Shown: positions 1 to 8,925, counted from the stretch's first letter. The stretch: 64,000 nucleotides of DNA from Actinoallomurus sp963823735 (GCA_963823735.1 CAWGMO010000002.1:2976001-3040000); one strand, 5' to 3'. Made by a program: numbers and translations. The notes: a model not told the origin generated them from the letters alone.

Positions 1-1
1 G

Positions 2-574
2 GAGCTGTCCTCGGTCCGCACCGGCTCTCCCGTACGCCGGCTGCGGCGTACGAGGGACGGCGTCGCACTCCAGGCCGGCGGGGACCTGGAGTTCGACGCC
101 GCCGTCGTCGCCACCCACCCTGACCAGGCGCTCAGGCTGCTCGCCGAGCCGACGCCGGCCGAGCGGGAGACGCTCGGGGCCATCCGGTACTCCCGCAACG
201 ACGCCGTGCTGCACACCGACGCCTCGGTGCTGCCCGCGCGCGCCCACGCCTCGTGGAACTACACGATGCCCTCGTGCGACGCCGGCGCCGCGCGCGTACG
301 GGTCGGCTACGACATGAACCGTCTTCAGGGGCTCGACACCGGCCGCCGGTACGTCGTCACGCTCGGCGACACGGTCGCGGACGAGCACGTCGTGGCGCGG
401 ATGGCCTACGAACACCCCGTCTACACACCGGAGTCCGTGGCGGCGCAGGCGCGGCTGCCGGCGCTGAACGACCGGCGGATCGCGTTCGCCGGCGCGTACC
501 ACGGCTGGGGGTTCCACGAGGACGGCTGCCGCTCCGGCGCGGAGGCGGCGCGCGCGCTGGGAGTCGCCTGGTGA
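2..574 (+). CDS. FAD-dependent amine-oxidase-like oxidoreductase, C-terminal part
   Basis: The frame is open from the window edge, so only the last 190 residues are seen. The end carries the short motif IAFAGAYHGWGFHEDG, typical of the NAD(P)/FAD-dependent amine-oxidase-like proteins that sit beside DUF1365 and cyclopropane synthase genes. The N-terminal Rossmann motif lies outside the window. The TGA stop overlaps the GTG start of the DUF1365 gene (GTGA), so it is translationally coupled and is probably the first visible gene of a five-gene lipid operon. Inferred role: oxidation or desaturation of a fatty acyl chain at the membrane. The substrate cannot be read from the sequence. Confidence 0.85.
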   Translation, partial: ELSSVRTGSPVRRLRRTRDGVALQAGGDLEFDAAVVATHPDQALRLLAEPTPAERETLGAIRYSRNDAVLHTDASVLPARAHASWNYTMPSCDAGAARVRVGYDMNRLQGLDTGRRYVVTLGDTVADEHVVARMAYEHPVYTPESVAAQARLPALNDRRIAFAGAYHGWGFHEDGCRSGAEAARALGVAW

Positions 575-1197
575 CGGCCCTGTACGCCTGCGCGGTCACC
601 CACGTGCGCACGGCACCGCTCCGCAACGCGTTCACCTACCGGATGTACCTGTGGCTGGTCGACGTCGACCGCGCGCCGCGCGGCTTCCGGCCGCGCGACC
701 ACTTCGGCGGCCGCACGCTCCGCGAGGGCGTGACGGAGTTCCTCGCCGGGCACGGCGTCGGGCCGGTCGGGCGGATCCGGATGCTCGCCCAGCCGAGGGT
801 GCTCGGCCACGTGTTCAACCCGCTGAGCCTGTTCTGGTGCGACGCGCCGGGCGGCACGCACGTCGTCGCCGAGGTGCACAACACGTACGGCGAACGCCAC
901 GGCTACCTGCTGCGCCCCGGGCAGACCGAGGTCGGCAAGGCGTTCTTCGTCTCGCCGTTCTACCCGGTGGACGGCGGCTACCGGATGAGCCTGCCCGAAC
1001 CCGCCGAGCGGCTGGCCGTCACCGTGACCCTGCACCGTCCCGGCGACCGCCCGTTCGTGGCGACCGTACGCGGCAGGCGTACCCGAGGCCGTGCCCTGCG
1101 GAGGGCGGTGGCCACGCTCGCCGTGCCGCTGCTCATCCGACGGCAGGGCGTCGCCCTCTTCCTGCGCGGGCTTCCTCGAAAGGAGAGACCGAGATGA
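571..1197 (+). CDS. DUF1365 family protein
   Basis: This 208-residue protein starts at the GTG overlapping the previous stop. Early residues read TALYACAVTHVRTAPLRNAF and it contains RVLGHVFNPLSLFWC, both hallmark DUF1365 sequences (about residues 2-21 and 73-87). The biochemical function of DUF1365 is not established, but genes of the family are repeatedly linked with flavin amine-oxidase and cyclopropane-synthase genes, which is exactly the context here. The end of the gene overlaps the ATG of the next (ATGA). No signal peptide or membrane segment is evident. Confidence 0.88.
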   Translation: MTALYACAVTHVRTAPLRNAFTYRMYLWLVDVDRAPRGFRPRDHFGGRTLREGVTEFLAGHGVGPVGRIRMLAQPRVLGHVFNPLSLFWCDAPGGTHVVAEVHNTYGERHGYLLRPGQTEVGKAFFVSPFYPVDGGYRMSLPEPAERLAVTVTLHRPGDRPFVATVRGRRTRGRALRRAVATLAVPLLIRRQGVALFLRGLPRKERPR

Positions 1198-2366
1198 ATC
1201 GACCGGACCTCGACCGGGTGCCGCGCGCGTCCGTACGCGCCGCGCTGGCCCGCCGCCTGTTCGCGCACGTCACCGGCAGGCTGCCGCTGGAGGTGACGGC
1301 GCCGGGCGACGTACCGCTCGGTAAAGGCCCCCGGATGGTCCTGCACCGGCCGGACGCGTTCCACCGACGCCTCGGCGCGGACGGCCTCATCGGCTTCGGC
1401 GAGGCGTACATGGCGGGCGACTGGGAGGCCGACGACCTCACGGAGCTGCTCACCGTGTTCGCGTCGCGGATGGCGACCCTCGTGCCGCCGAGGTTGCAGT
1501 GGGCGCGCCGCTGGTACGCGCGCCGGTCGCCGGACAAGGGCACCCTCTCCGCGGCGCGGGAGAACGTCCACCACCACTACGACCTGTCCAACGAGCTGTT
1601 CGAGTCCTTCCTCGACGAGACGATGACGTACTCCAGCGCGCTCTTCGCGGACGGCGACTCCCTGGAGGACGCGCAGCGGCGCAAGATCGACCGGCTGCTC
1701 GACCTGGCCGGGGTGACCGAGGGCAGCCGGGTTCTTGAGATCGGCACCGGGTGGGGCGAGCTGGCGATCCGCGCCGCCGCGCGCGGCGCGACGGTCGAGT
1801 CGATCACGCTGTCCGAGCAGCAGCGGAAGCTGGCCGTGCGGCGCATCGGCGACGCCGGGTACGCGGACCGGGTCACGGTCGAGCTGCGCGACTACCGTGA
1901 GGTGATGGGGCGGTACGACGCGATCGTCAGCGTCGAGATGATCGAGGCGGTCGGCGAGCGGTACTGGCCGGTGTTCTTCAAGATCCTCGACCGCTCGCTG
2001 GCGCCCGGCGGCCGGGTCGCCCTCCAGGCGATCACCATGCCGCACGACCGGATGCTCGCCTCGCGCCACACCTACACGTGGGTGCAGAAGTACATCTTCC
2101 CGGGCGGCCTGCTGCCCTCCGTCGAGGCGTTGCGGGAGGCTTCATCCGTGACGTCGCTGCGCCTGACCGACGAGTACGCGATGGGCCCGGACTACGCGCG
2201 CACGCTGCGGCTGTGGCGCGAGCGGTTCGAGGACGCCGACGTCGAGGCGCTCGGCTTCGACGCGGTCTTCCGCCGGATGTGGCGCTTCTATCTCGCCTAC
2301 TCCGAGGCCGGGTTCCGCTCGGGCTACCTGAACGTCCGGCAACTCCTCCTGGAAAGGCCGACATGA
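1194..2366 (+). CDS. Cyclopropane-fatty-acyl-phospholipid synthase paralogue 1
   Basis: A 390-residue SAM-dependent enzyme of the CFAS family, which adds a methylene or methyl group to unsaturated acyl chains of membrane phospholipids. The ATG overlaps the preceding stop and follows an AAAGGAGAG ribosome site. HHHYDLSNELF (about residue 125), MTYSSALF (about 144), the SAM loop VLEIGTGWGEL (about 180), SVEMIEAVG and the YIFPGGLLPS segment match the family. Two differences stand out: the family's YSC cysteine is a serine (YSS), and the LLHTIG-like histidine segment reads LQAIT. The chemistry may therefore differ from ring formation. The stop overlaps the start of paralogue 2. Confidence 0.9.
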   Translation: MNRPDLDRVPRASVRAALARRLFAHVTGRLPLEVTAPGDVPLGKGPRMVLHRPDAFHRRLGADGLIGFGEAYMAGDWEADDLTELLTVFASRMATLVPPRLQWARRWYARRSPDKGTLSAARENVHHHYDLSNELFESFLDETMTYSSALFADGDSLEDAQRRKIDRLLDLAGVTEGSRVLEIGTGWGELAIRAAARGATVESITLSEQQRKLAVRRIGDAGYADRVTVELRDYREVMGRYDAIVSVEMIEAVGERYWPVFFKILDRSLAPGGRVALQAITMPHDRMLASRHTYTWVQKYIFPGGLLPSVEALREASSVTSLRLTDEYAMGPDYARTLRLWRERFEDADVEALGFDAVFRRMWRFYLAYSEAGFRSGYLNVRQLLLERPT

Positions 2367-3574
2367 CCGTCGCATCCCAGCTGGAGCCGGTGCTGAGCCG
2401 GCTGTTCGGCGGCGAGCCGCCGGTACGCATCCGCGCCTGGGACGGCAGCGAGACCGGGCCGGAGGGCGGCCCGGTGCTCGTGCTGCGCTCCAAGCGCGCG
2501 CTGCGCCGCGCCATGTGGAAGCCCGGCGAGCTCGGGCTCGCCCGCGCGTACGTCTCCGGCGACCTCGACGTGGAGGGCGACCTGGCCGAGGGCCTGCGAA
2601 CCTTCTGGGCGAACCGCCCCGCCGCGGTGAAGGTCCCCTGGCTGCGGGCGTCCGCGCTGGCCGTACGCCTCGGGCTGCTCGGGCCGCCGCCCAGACCGCC
2701 GCGCTCGGAGGCACGCCTGTCCGGCCGCGCGCACAGCCCGCTGCGCGACCGCGCCGCCATCGCCCACCACTACGACGTCACGTCGGAGTTCTACGAGCTG
2801 CTCCTGGACGAGTCCATGGCCTACTCGTGCGCCTACTTCGTCGGCGACGACCTCGCGGAGGCACAGCGCGCCAAGCTGAACCTCATCTGCCGCAAGCTAC
2901 GCCTGGAGCCGGGCATGCGGCTGCTCGACGTCGGCTGCGGCTGGGGCTCGCTGGCCGTGCACGCCGCGCGCGAGTACGGCGTGCGCGTCACCGGCATCAC
3001 GCTGTCGGCCGAGCAGGCCGCGTACGCGCGGTCGCGCACGGAGGCCCTGCCGGTGGAGATCCGCGTCGAGGACTACCGCGAGACCGACGACGGCCCGTAC
3101 GACGCGATCGCCTCCGTCGAGATGGGCGAGCACGTCGGCGCGGAGAACTACCCGCTGTTCGCCGCCCAGCTCTTCGCGCTCGTACGGCCCGGCGGGAACG
3201 TCCTGGTGCAGCAGATGTCACGTGCGGCCGGGTCGGCGCCGGGCGGCGGCCCGTTCATCGAGACCTACATCGCGCCGGACATGCACATGCGGCCCGTGCG
3301 GGAGACCGTCGGCCTGCTGGAGGGGGCAGGCCTGAAGGTCCGTGACCTGCACGGGCTGCGCGCGGACTACGTGCGCACCGCCGAGGCGTGGTCGGCCACG
3401 CTGGAGTCGCGCTGGGACGACGCCGTGAAGCTGATCGGCGAGGAGGGCGCGCGGGTGTGGCGGCTGTACCTCGCGGGCGGCGCGCTCGCCTTCGAGCAGG
3501 AGCGCATGGGCGTCGACCAGATCCTCGCCGTACGGCCGGGGATCGACGCCGGAGAGAGGAAGGACGCCGCGTGA
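2363..3574 (+). CDS. Cyclopropane-fatty-acyl-phospholipid synthase paralogue 2 (SAM methyltransferase)
   Basis: A 403-residue second CFAS-family enzyme, coupled by ATGA to paralogue 1. It keeps the cysteine in MAYSCAYF (about residue 152), has the SAM loop LLDVGCGWGSL (about 190) and SVEMGEHVG (about 252), but the region after the SAM fold (LVQQMSRAAG, then PFIETYIAPDMHM) departs from classical CFAS and from its neighbour. Two non-identical CFAS-like enzymes in one operon suggest two steps or two chain positions rather than simple redundancy (inference). The last codons overlap the GTG of the DUF1295 gene. Confidence 0.88.
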   Translation: MTVASQLEPVLSRLFGGEPPVRIRAWDGSETGPEGGPVLVLRSKRALRRAMWKPGELGLARAYVSGDLDVEGDLAEGLRTFWANRPAAVKVPWLRASALAVRLGLLGPPPRPPRSEARLSGRAHSPLRDRAAIAHHYDVTSEFYELLLDESMAYSCAYFVGDDLAEAQRAKLNLICRKLRLEPGMRLLDVGCGWGSLAVHAAREYGVRVTGITLSAEQAAYARSRTEALPVEIRVEDYRETDDGPYDAIASVEMGEHVGAENYPLFAAQLFALVRPGGNVLVQQMSRAAGSAPGGGPFIETYIAPDMHMRPVRETVGLLEGAGLKVRDLHGLRADYVRTAEAWSATLESRWDDAVKLIGEEGARVWRLYLAGGALAFEQERMGVDQILAVRPGIDAGERKDAA

Positions 3575-4338
3575 TCTTCCTGTGGACCCTTCTCACGGTC
3601 GCCGTCGTGCTCGCGGTCACGTTCGTGGTCGCGCGGGCGCAGGGCCGGCACGCGGTCGTCGACGTCGCGTGGGGCCTCGGCTTCGCCGCCGTCGCGCTGG
3701 TCGGCTTCGCCGTGTCGTCCGGCGACCCCGGCAGGCGGCTGCTGGTCACCGCGCTCACCGTCGTGTGGGGCCTGCGGCTGGCCGCGCACATCGCCTGGCG
3801 CTCGCGCGGCGCCGGCGAGGACCCGCGCTACGAGCGGCTCCTGTCCAACGCGCCCGGAGGCCGCGACGCGTACGCGCTGCGCAAGGTCTACCTCACCCAG
3901 GGCCCCGTCCTGTGGTTCGTGTCGCTGCCGGTGCAGGTCGCGCTGGGCGAGAAGGGGCCGATCGGCGTCGCGGCGTGGGCCGGCGCCGCGCTGTGGCTCG
4001 TCGGGTTCGTCTTCGAGAGCGTCGGCGACCGGCAGCTCGCGCGGTTCCGCGCCGACCCCGCGAACAGGGGCCAGGTCATGGACCGCGGCCTGTGGCGCTA
4101 CACCCGGCACCCGAACTACTTCGGCGACGCGTGCGTGTGGTGGGGCCTGTTCCTGGTCGCGTGCGACCACCGGACCGGGGCGCTGACCGTCCTGTCGCCG
4201 CTCGTCATGACGTTCTTCCTGGCCAAGGGCACCGGGAAGCCGCTCCTGGAGAAGCAGCTGAAGAAGACGCGCCCCGGCTACGGCGAGTACGCCGCGCGTA
4301 CGAGCGGCTTCCTCCCCCTGCCGCCGAAGCGCCGCTAG
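3571..4338 (+). CDS. DUF1295 membrane protein (steroid 5-alpha-reductase-like)
   Basis: A 255-residue polytopic membrane protein starting at the GTG that overlaps the previous stop. Hydrophobic helices begin at once (FLWTLLTVAVVLAVTFV). The C-terminal half has the family signature GLWRYTRHPNYFGD followed by a tryptophan-rich segment, as in DUF1295 and steroid 5-alpha-reductase/isoprenylcysteine methyltransferase-like proteins. Known relatives reduce double bonds in lipids or are uncharacterised. Here it closes the lipid operon. Its stop TAG lies inside CTAG, which also provides the stop codon of the convergent ABC gene. Confidence 0.88.
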   Translation: MIFLWTLLTVAVVLAVTFVVARAQGRHAVVDVAWGLGFAAVALVGFAVSSGDPGRRLLVTALTVVWGLRLAAHIAWRSRGAGEDPRYERLLSNAPGGRDAYALRKVYLTQGPVLWFVSLPVQVALGEKGPIGVAAWAGAALWLVGFVFESVGDRQLARFRADPANRGQVMDRGLWRYTRHPNYFGDACVWWGLFLVACDHRTGALTVLSPLVMTFFLAKGTGKPLLEKQLKKTRPGYGEYAARTSGFLPLPPKRR

Positions 4339-6668
4339 AGACGCGTACGGCGGCCGGGGCGGAGGCGTTCGAGGTACCACCAGGCGATCGCGAGGAAGCC
4401 GACGCCGATCCCGAGCAGCACGCCCATGTCGGTGAGCCAGGTGGTCTGGTCGTGGTTCCAGAGTGTGTCGACCTTGCCGCTGTGCAGCGGCACCTGGATG
4501 TGGTTCAGGTCCACGGTGGACGCCGTCGCGGCCATGCCCCAGCGCGAGGGCGCCGGATAGGCGAGCTGCTCCAGCCCGATCTTGCCGGGCAGCGCGACCA
4601 GCGCCCCGCACAGGATGACCTGCGCCAGGGACAGCAGGACGAGCAGCGGCATGGTCTTCTCCGACGTGCTGACCACCGCCGACACGCACAGGCCCATCGC
4701 CATCGAGACGATCGACAGCGCCGCCATGGCCACCATGAGCTCCAGCAGCGGCGACGTGACGGCGCCGTGCGCGGGCATCTGGCGGCCCGCCAGCCCGATC
4801 AGGACCAGGAGGACGGACTGGACCCCGGTGATGAGGCCGAGAATGAGGATCTTGGACAGCAGGTAGATGCCGGACGACAGCCCGGCCGCGCGCTCACGCC
4901 GGTAGATGGCGCGTTCCTTGACGAGCTCGCGCACGGCGTTCGCGGCGCCGACGAAGCACGCGCCGATGATGAGCGTCAGCAGCAGCGACGAGGCGTCGAC
5001 GTTCTTGCCCGGCGGCCCGGCGAGCCCGAACTCGGCCGGCACCGCGCGGATCAGCGCGCCGACGACCACCGGGAGGATGCCCAGCACCGCCAGGTAGCTG
5101 CGCTCGGACCCGATGACGGCGACGTAGCGGCGGCAGAGGGTGGCGAGCTGCGACAGGCGTCCCTGCTGCCGCGGCGGGCGCTCGGGCTGCGCGTGCCGCT
5201 GACCCGGCTGTGCCTCGCCGCCGTCGAGGCCGGACGCGATGTACTGCGCGTACAGCGGTGACATCCGGAACTCCCCGGACCAGTCGCGGCCGGGCTCGCG
5301 GTCGAAGGACTGGAACACCTCGGCCCAGCTCTGCTTCTCGAAGTACCGCAGCCCGTCCGCGGGCGGCCCGTAGAAGGCGACCCGCCCGCCGGGGACCAGC
5401 ACGAGCAGGCGGTCGCAGGTGTCGAGGTTCGCCACGCTGTGGGTGACGACGACGATCGTGCGGCCGTCGTGCGCGAGGTCGCGCATCATCTCCATGACGG
5501 ACTTGTCCAGCCCGGGGTCCAGGCCGGACGTCGGCTCGTCCAGGAACAGCAGCGACGGCTTGGTGAGCAGTTCCAGGGCCACGCTGACGCGCTTGCGCTG
5601 GCCGCCGGAGAGCCGGTCGATGCGGGTCTGCGCGTGCGGGGAGAGGCCGAGCTCGTCGATGACCTCGTCGACCCGACGGTCGCGTTCGGCGGCGCTCGTG
5701 TCGCCGGGGAACCTCAGCTCGGCGGCGTACCGCAGCGCGCGCCGGGTGGGGAGCTGGGTGTGCAGGATGTCCGCCTGCGGCACCAGCCCGATCCGGTGCC
5801 GCAGCTCCGGGTAGTGGGTGTAGAGGTCACGGTGGTCGTAGTGGACGCGGCCCTCGGTCGCCGGGCTCGTCCCGGTGACCGCGCCGAGCAGCGTCGACTT
5901 GCCGGCGCCGCTCGGGCCGATGACCGCCACGAGGCAGCGTTCGGGGATCGGGAAGCTGACGTGGTCGAGCAGGACCTTGCCCTTGGACGTCCGTACGACG
6001 AGGTCCTGGGCGATCAGCGAGACGTCGCCGGTGTCGACGAACTCCCGCAGCTCGTCGCCGACCAGGCGGAACGTCGCACGGCCGATGCCGACGATGTCGC
6101 GGTCGGTCAGCACCGCGGAGTGGATCCGCCGGCCGTTGACGAAGGTGCCGTTGTGGCCGCCCAGGTCGACGATCTCGTGCCGCCCGTCCGGGGTACGCCG
6201 CAGCTCGGAGTGGTAGCGGGAGACGATCAGGTCGGCGAGGACGATGTCGTTGTCCGCGGCACGGCCGATCTTGAGCGTGCGGCCGCGCACCTGGATGACC
6301 GAGGTCGGGTGGCGGTCGACGCCGGTGCGGTCCTCCACCATCGGCGGGGCCGAGCAGGCCAGCTGTGCCCCGTTGTCGGCACCGCCCAGCTGGAAGACGA
6401 TGTCGCCCTCGATGCCGGCGCGCTTGATGCGGCGCCCGCCCGCGAACGTTCCGTTGGTACTGCCCAGATCCTCGAAGATCCATCCGTTGTGGTCGGTTCG
6501 CAGAACCCCGTGCCGCCACGAGACCCGCGCGTCGTCGATCGAGATCTCGGCCGCGGGATCGCGGCCGACCTGATATGTCCCCCCGGGCTTCAGCCTGCGG
6601 ACGGATTCCTTTGTCCGCACGACAAGCGCCGGGGGGGCCGTCGCGGAGACGGAGCCCTCGGCCGTCAT
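4335..6668 (-). CDS. FHA-domain ABC exporter, ATPase and permease fused (Rv1747-like)
   Basis: A 777-residue half-transporter. Two FHA domains come first: VGRDPAAEIS...STNGTF (about residues 30-85) and IGRAADNDIV...GHNGTF (about 130-185); FHA domains bind phosphothreonine. The ABC ATPase follows, with Walker A GPSGAGKST (about 250), signature LSGGQRKR (about 350) and Walker B LLFLDEPTSGLD (about 372). The last about 260 residues hold six hydrophobic helices of an ABC-2 permease. The layout matches Mycobacterium tuberculosis Rv1747, regulated by a Ser/Thr kinase and linked to cell-wall lipoglycan. I chose the ATG at 6668 because an upstream in-frame ATG at 6698 adds ten non-conserved residues. 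No clear Shine-Dalgarno precedes it, so the message may be leaderless. Confidence 0.92.
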   Translation of the reverse strand: MTAEGSVSATAPPALVVRTKESVRRLKPGGTYQVGRDPAAEISIDDARVSWRHGVLRTDHNGWIFEDLGSTNGTFAGGRRIKRAGIEGDIVFQLGGADNGAQLACSAPPMVEDRTGVDRHPTSVIQVRGRTLKIGRAADNDIVLADLIVSRYHSELRRTPDGRHEIVDLGGHNGTFVNGRRIHSAVLTDRDIVGIGRATFRLVGDELREFVDTGDVSLIAQDLVVRTSKGKVLLDHVSFPIPERCLVAVIGPSGAGKSTLLGAVTGTSPATEGRVHYDHRDLYTHYPELRHRIGLVPQADILHTQLPTRRALRYAAELRFPGDTSAAERDRRVDEVIDELGLSPHAQTRIDRLSGGQRKRVSVALELLTKPSLLFLDEPTSGLDPGLDKSVMEMMRDLAHDGRTIVVVTHSVANLDTCDRLLVLVPGGRVAFYGPPADGLRYFEKQSWAEVFQSFDREPGRDWSGEFRMSPLYAQYIASGLDGGEAQPGQRHAQPERPPRQQGRLSQLATLCRRYVAVIGSERSYLAVLGILPVVVGALIRAVPAEFGLAGPPGKNVDASSLLLTLIIGACFVGAANAVRELVKERAIYRRERAAGLSSGIYLLSKILILGLITGVQSVLLVLIGLAGRQMPAHGAVTSPLLELMVAMAALSIVSMAMGLCVSAVVSTSEKTMPLLVLLSLAQVILCGALVALPGKIGLEQLAYPAPSRWGMAATASTVDLNHIQVPLHSGKVDTLWNHDQTTWLTDMGVLLGIGVGFLAIAWWYLERLRPGRRTRL

Positions 6669-6782
6669 AGTGTCGAAGTGTAGAGGGATTAACCGCAAAC
6701 GCGCACGAATCCGGCACGCAGATATTGCCTATTGACGTGGAGGCGCGCGTGAAATTGGCTGGCCCCATGCTGGTTCGAGCCG

Positions 6783-7490
6783 ATGAGTGAGTACTCGGAA
6801 GAATTGACGCGCCCGGACCTGGTCCCACCGAAGAAGAAACGGGGCCCCCGGTGGTACGTCGTCGTCCTGATCGTTGTGGTCGTGTTGCTCGGCATTACGA
6901 TCATCGGTGACCGCCTCGCCCTGTCGTACGCCGAAGGCCGGGTCGCCTCGGAGATCCAGAAACAGGGTTTCGGTGCCAAGCCGACCGTGAAGATCTACGG
7001 TTTCCCGTTCCTCACCCAGGTCGCCTCCCGCCGCTTCCCGCACGGCCACCTGTCCGCGCGTAACGTGCACGAGGGGCCGGTGACCATCTCGACCATCGAC
7101 GCCACGGCCCGCGACGTACGGGTGAACTCCGGCTTCGACAAGGGCAGCATCGGCAGCGTCGACGGCACGGCGACGGTCGGCTTCGACGAGCTGATCAAGG
7201 CCGGCGACGCGGAAGGCGTCGAGCTGAGCGCCGACGGCCCGGACAAGGTGAAGGCCACCGTCGACCTCGACGTCATCTCCGGCACCGCGATCGCGCAGGT
7301 CACCAAGGCCGGCAACGGCATCAAGGTGCACGCCATCTCGGTGGAGGGCTTCGACCTGTCCGACCTCGGCGACACCCTCGACTTCACGGTGCCGATCCAG
7401 GGGCTGCCGATGGGGATGAGGTTCGACAGCCTGAAGGTCACGTCCAAGGGCGTCGCGATGCGGGTCACGGGCTCCCACGTGACGTTCTAG
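6783..7490 (+). CDS. DUF2993 (LmeA-like) phospholipid-binding membrane-anchored protein
   Basis: A 235-residue protein with a short cytoplasmic basic stretch (PPKKKRGPRW), one membrane helix (about residues 25-45) and an extracytoplasmic DUF2993 domain beginning ALSYAEGRVASEIQ. The mycobacterial relative LmeA binds phosphoinositides and supports lipomannan elongation. The gene is divergent from the FHA-ABC exporter, with 114 bp between them. A TTGACG element at 6732-6737 could be part of its promoter, but the matching -10 is poor. Its stop shares CTAG with the convergent glycosyltransferase-like gene. Confidence 0.85.
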   Translation: MSEYSEELTRPDLVPPKKKRGPRWYVVVLIVVVVLLGITIIGDRLALSYAEGRVASEIQKQGFGAKPTVKIYGFPFLTQVASRRFPHGHLSARNVHEGPVTISTIDATARDVRVNSGFDKGSIGSVDGTATVGFDELIKAGDAEGVELSADGPDKVKATVDLDVISGTAIAQVTKAGNGIKVHAISVEGFDLSDLGDTLDFTVPIQGLPMGMRFDSLKVTSKGVAMRVTGSHVTF

Positions 7491-8317
7491 CGGTCTTCGC
7501 GGACCCTCGCCGCCCGCGCGTACTGGTCGTCGAAGCGCCTCGGGAACGGCATCATCCGGTGCCGCTCCCGCCACGGCGCGAGCTGGCGTACGGCGTTGCT
7601 CCCCGCGGCCGTGATGATCCGCTCGGCGGCGGGGAAGAGCGACGACGCCGGGTAGGCGTCCAGGAGGTTGACGTCCGGCGGCAGGGGCACGGGCGGGCGC
7701 TGCGACACGAGCGTCAGCCGTGGCCGTACGCCCTCCATCTCCGCGAGCTCACGCGCGTACCCGATCAGCTCGGTGACCTCCTCGACCGGGCCGGAGTGCA
7801 CGATCAGCCAGCCCACCGGCGCGTACGGCGGCGGCCCGCCGTCGGGCGGCTCGACCAGGTCGAGCGGCGCGACCGAGGACGAGACCGACCTCAGGTACGC
7901 CTCGTGCTCGCCGGTCAGCGGCTCGACGAGCCAGGTCTCGGCGAAGCGCGGCGGCGCGGGCGGCAGCAGCGGCGCGTAGGCGTCCCAGCGCAGCAGCCGC
8001 GCCAGGTGGACGGCCTTGGTACGGCCCGGGATCGCCGCCGCGGTCAGCTCCCCGGCCAGGCCGGCCGGGAAGGCGTCCACGACCAGCTCGGCGGGGTCCA
8101 GCTCGGCGAGCACGGAGCCGATCCACCGCGTCAGGTCCGCGGGACCGAGGCCCGGCGGCGCGGACCGTACGGGACGGCCGCCGGTCACGCGGAGGTCGAC
8201 GGCGAACGGCGAGCCCGTCAGGATCGTCGCCGGTTCGCCGGGCGCGGTGGTGTGGAGGTACGCGCGGATCCGGGTGAGATGGCCGAGCCCGCCGCCGTTG
8301 GCGTAACAGACGATCAC
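7487..8317 (-). CDS. Glycosyltransferase-like protein (GT-B fold, MurG/UGT type)
   Basis: A 276-residue protein. The start MIVCYANGGGLGHLTRIRAY contains the glycine-rich GGGLGHLTR loop typical of the N-terminal lobe of GT-B glycosyltransferases such as MurG. The end, ITAAGSNAVRQLAPW near residue 245, resembles the donor-binding G-S/G-N motif of undecaprenyl-type transferases. At 276 residues it is short for a full GT-B enzyme (usually 350-420), so it may be a compact or divergent member. It is the last gene of the seven-gene operon; its ATG overlaps the stop of the lipoprotein gene (ATGA). Confidence 0.7.
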   Translation of the reverse strand: MIVCYANGGGLGHLTRIRAYLHTTAPGEPATILTGSPFAVDLRVTGGRPVRSAPPGLGPADLTRWIGSVLAELDPAELVVDAFPAGLAGELTAAAIPGRTKAVHLARLLRWDAYAPLLPPAPPRFAETWLVEPLTGEHEAYLRSVSSSVAPLDLVEPPDGGPPPYAPVGWLIVHSGPVEEVTELIGYARELAEMEGVRPRLTLVSQRPPVPLPPDVNLLDAYPASSLFPAAERIITAAGSNAVRQLAPWRERHRMMPFPRRFDDQYARAARVREDR

Positions 8318-8925
8318 TGAGGGGTGAGCAGGGCCGCGGTGAGCACCGCGCGCAGGTCAGGTGCCATCTGCTGGCAGAACAGCACGCCCAGGGCGGTGCC
8401 CGGCCGCGACGTGGAGTAGCCCAGCGCGACACCCGCGGCGGTCTCGATCTTGGTGCCCTGCTCCACGGCCCGGACGTCCCCGATCTCCACCGTGCCCTGC
8501 GCGACCTTGACGCGGTCTTCGCTCTCGCGCCGGAATTCGTACCGGGGGCTGACCTCGCCCCGGCGGATCTGCACCCGGCCGGCCGCGACCTTGGCCCGCC
8601 AGAGCGTACGGCCCGCGGCGGTCTTCAACTTGATGCCGTCCGGATAACGCTTCGCCTCGATCAGCAGCCGGCCCCGCCGGATGTAGCGGCCGTTCTGCCC
8701 GGCGATCGTGACCGTCGTGCCGCCGAGGCGGCTGACGATCGTGGTCTTCCCGTCGTGCTCGACGACGGTCAGGAGCGATCGGGAGTGCCCGGTCGTCACC
8801 CTTAAGAAGATCGGCAGGCTGGTCGCGGCCGGCGCGGCCACCGGCGGCGAGGACGCGACGGGCTCGCCGCCGGACCCGCATCCGGTGAGCAGGAACAGGG
8901 GGACGATCGGAAGCAGCTTCTTCAC
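8314..8925 (-). CDS. Lipoprotein of unknown function
   Basis: A 203-residue protein with a classical lipoprotein signal peptide: KK, a hydrophobic core, then the lipobox LLTGC, with the lipidated cysteine at residue 16. The mature part is about 180 residues, rich in beta-prone sequence with repeated charged/hydrophobic alternation (TTIVSRLGGTTVTIAGQNGR). I recognise no domain. It overlaps both neighbours by 4 bp (glycosyltransferase genes on either side), so it is probably an outer-face partner of the envelope-glycan pathway (inference from context only). Confidence 0.75.
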   Translation of the reverse strand: MKKLLPIVPLFLLTGCGSGGEPVASSPPVAAPAATSLPIFLRVTTGHSRSLLTVVEHDGKTTIVSRLGGTTVTIAGQNGRYIRRGRLLIEAKRYPDGIKLKTAAGRTLWRAKVAAGRVQIRRGEVSPRYEFRRESEDRVKVAQGTVEIGDVRAVEQGTKIETAAGVALGYSTSRPGTALGVLFCQQMAPDLRAVLTAALLTPQ

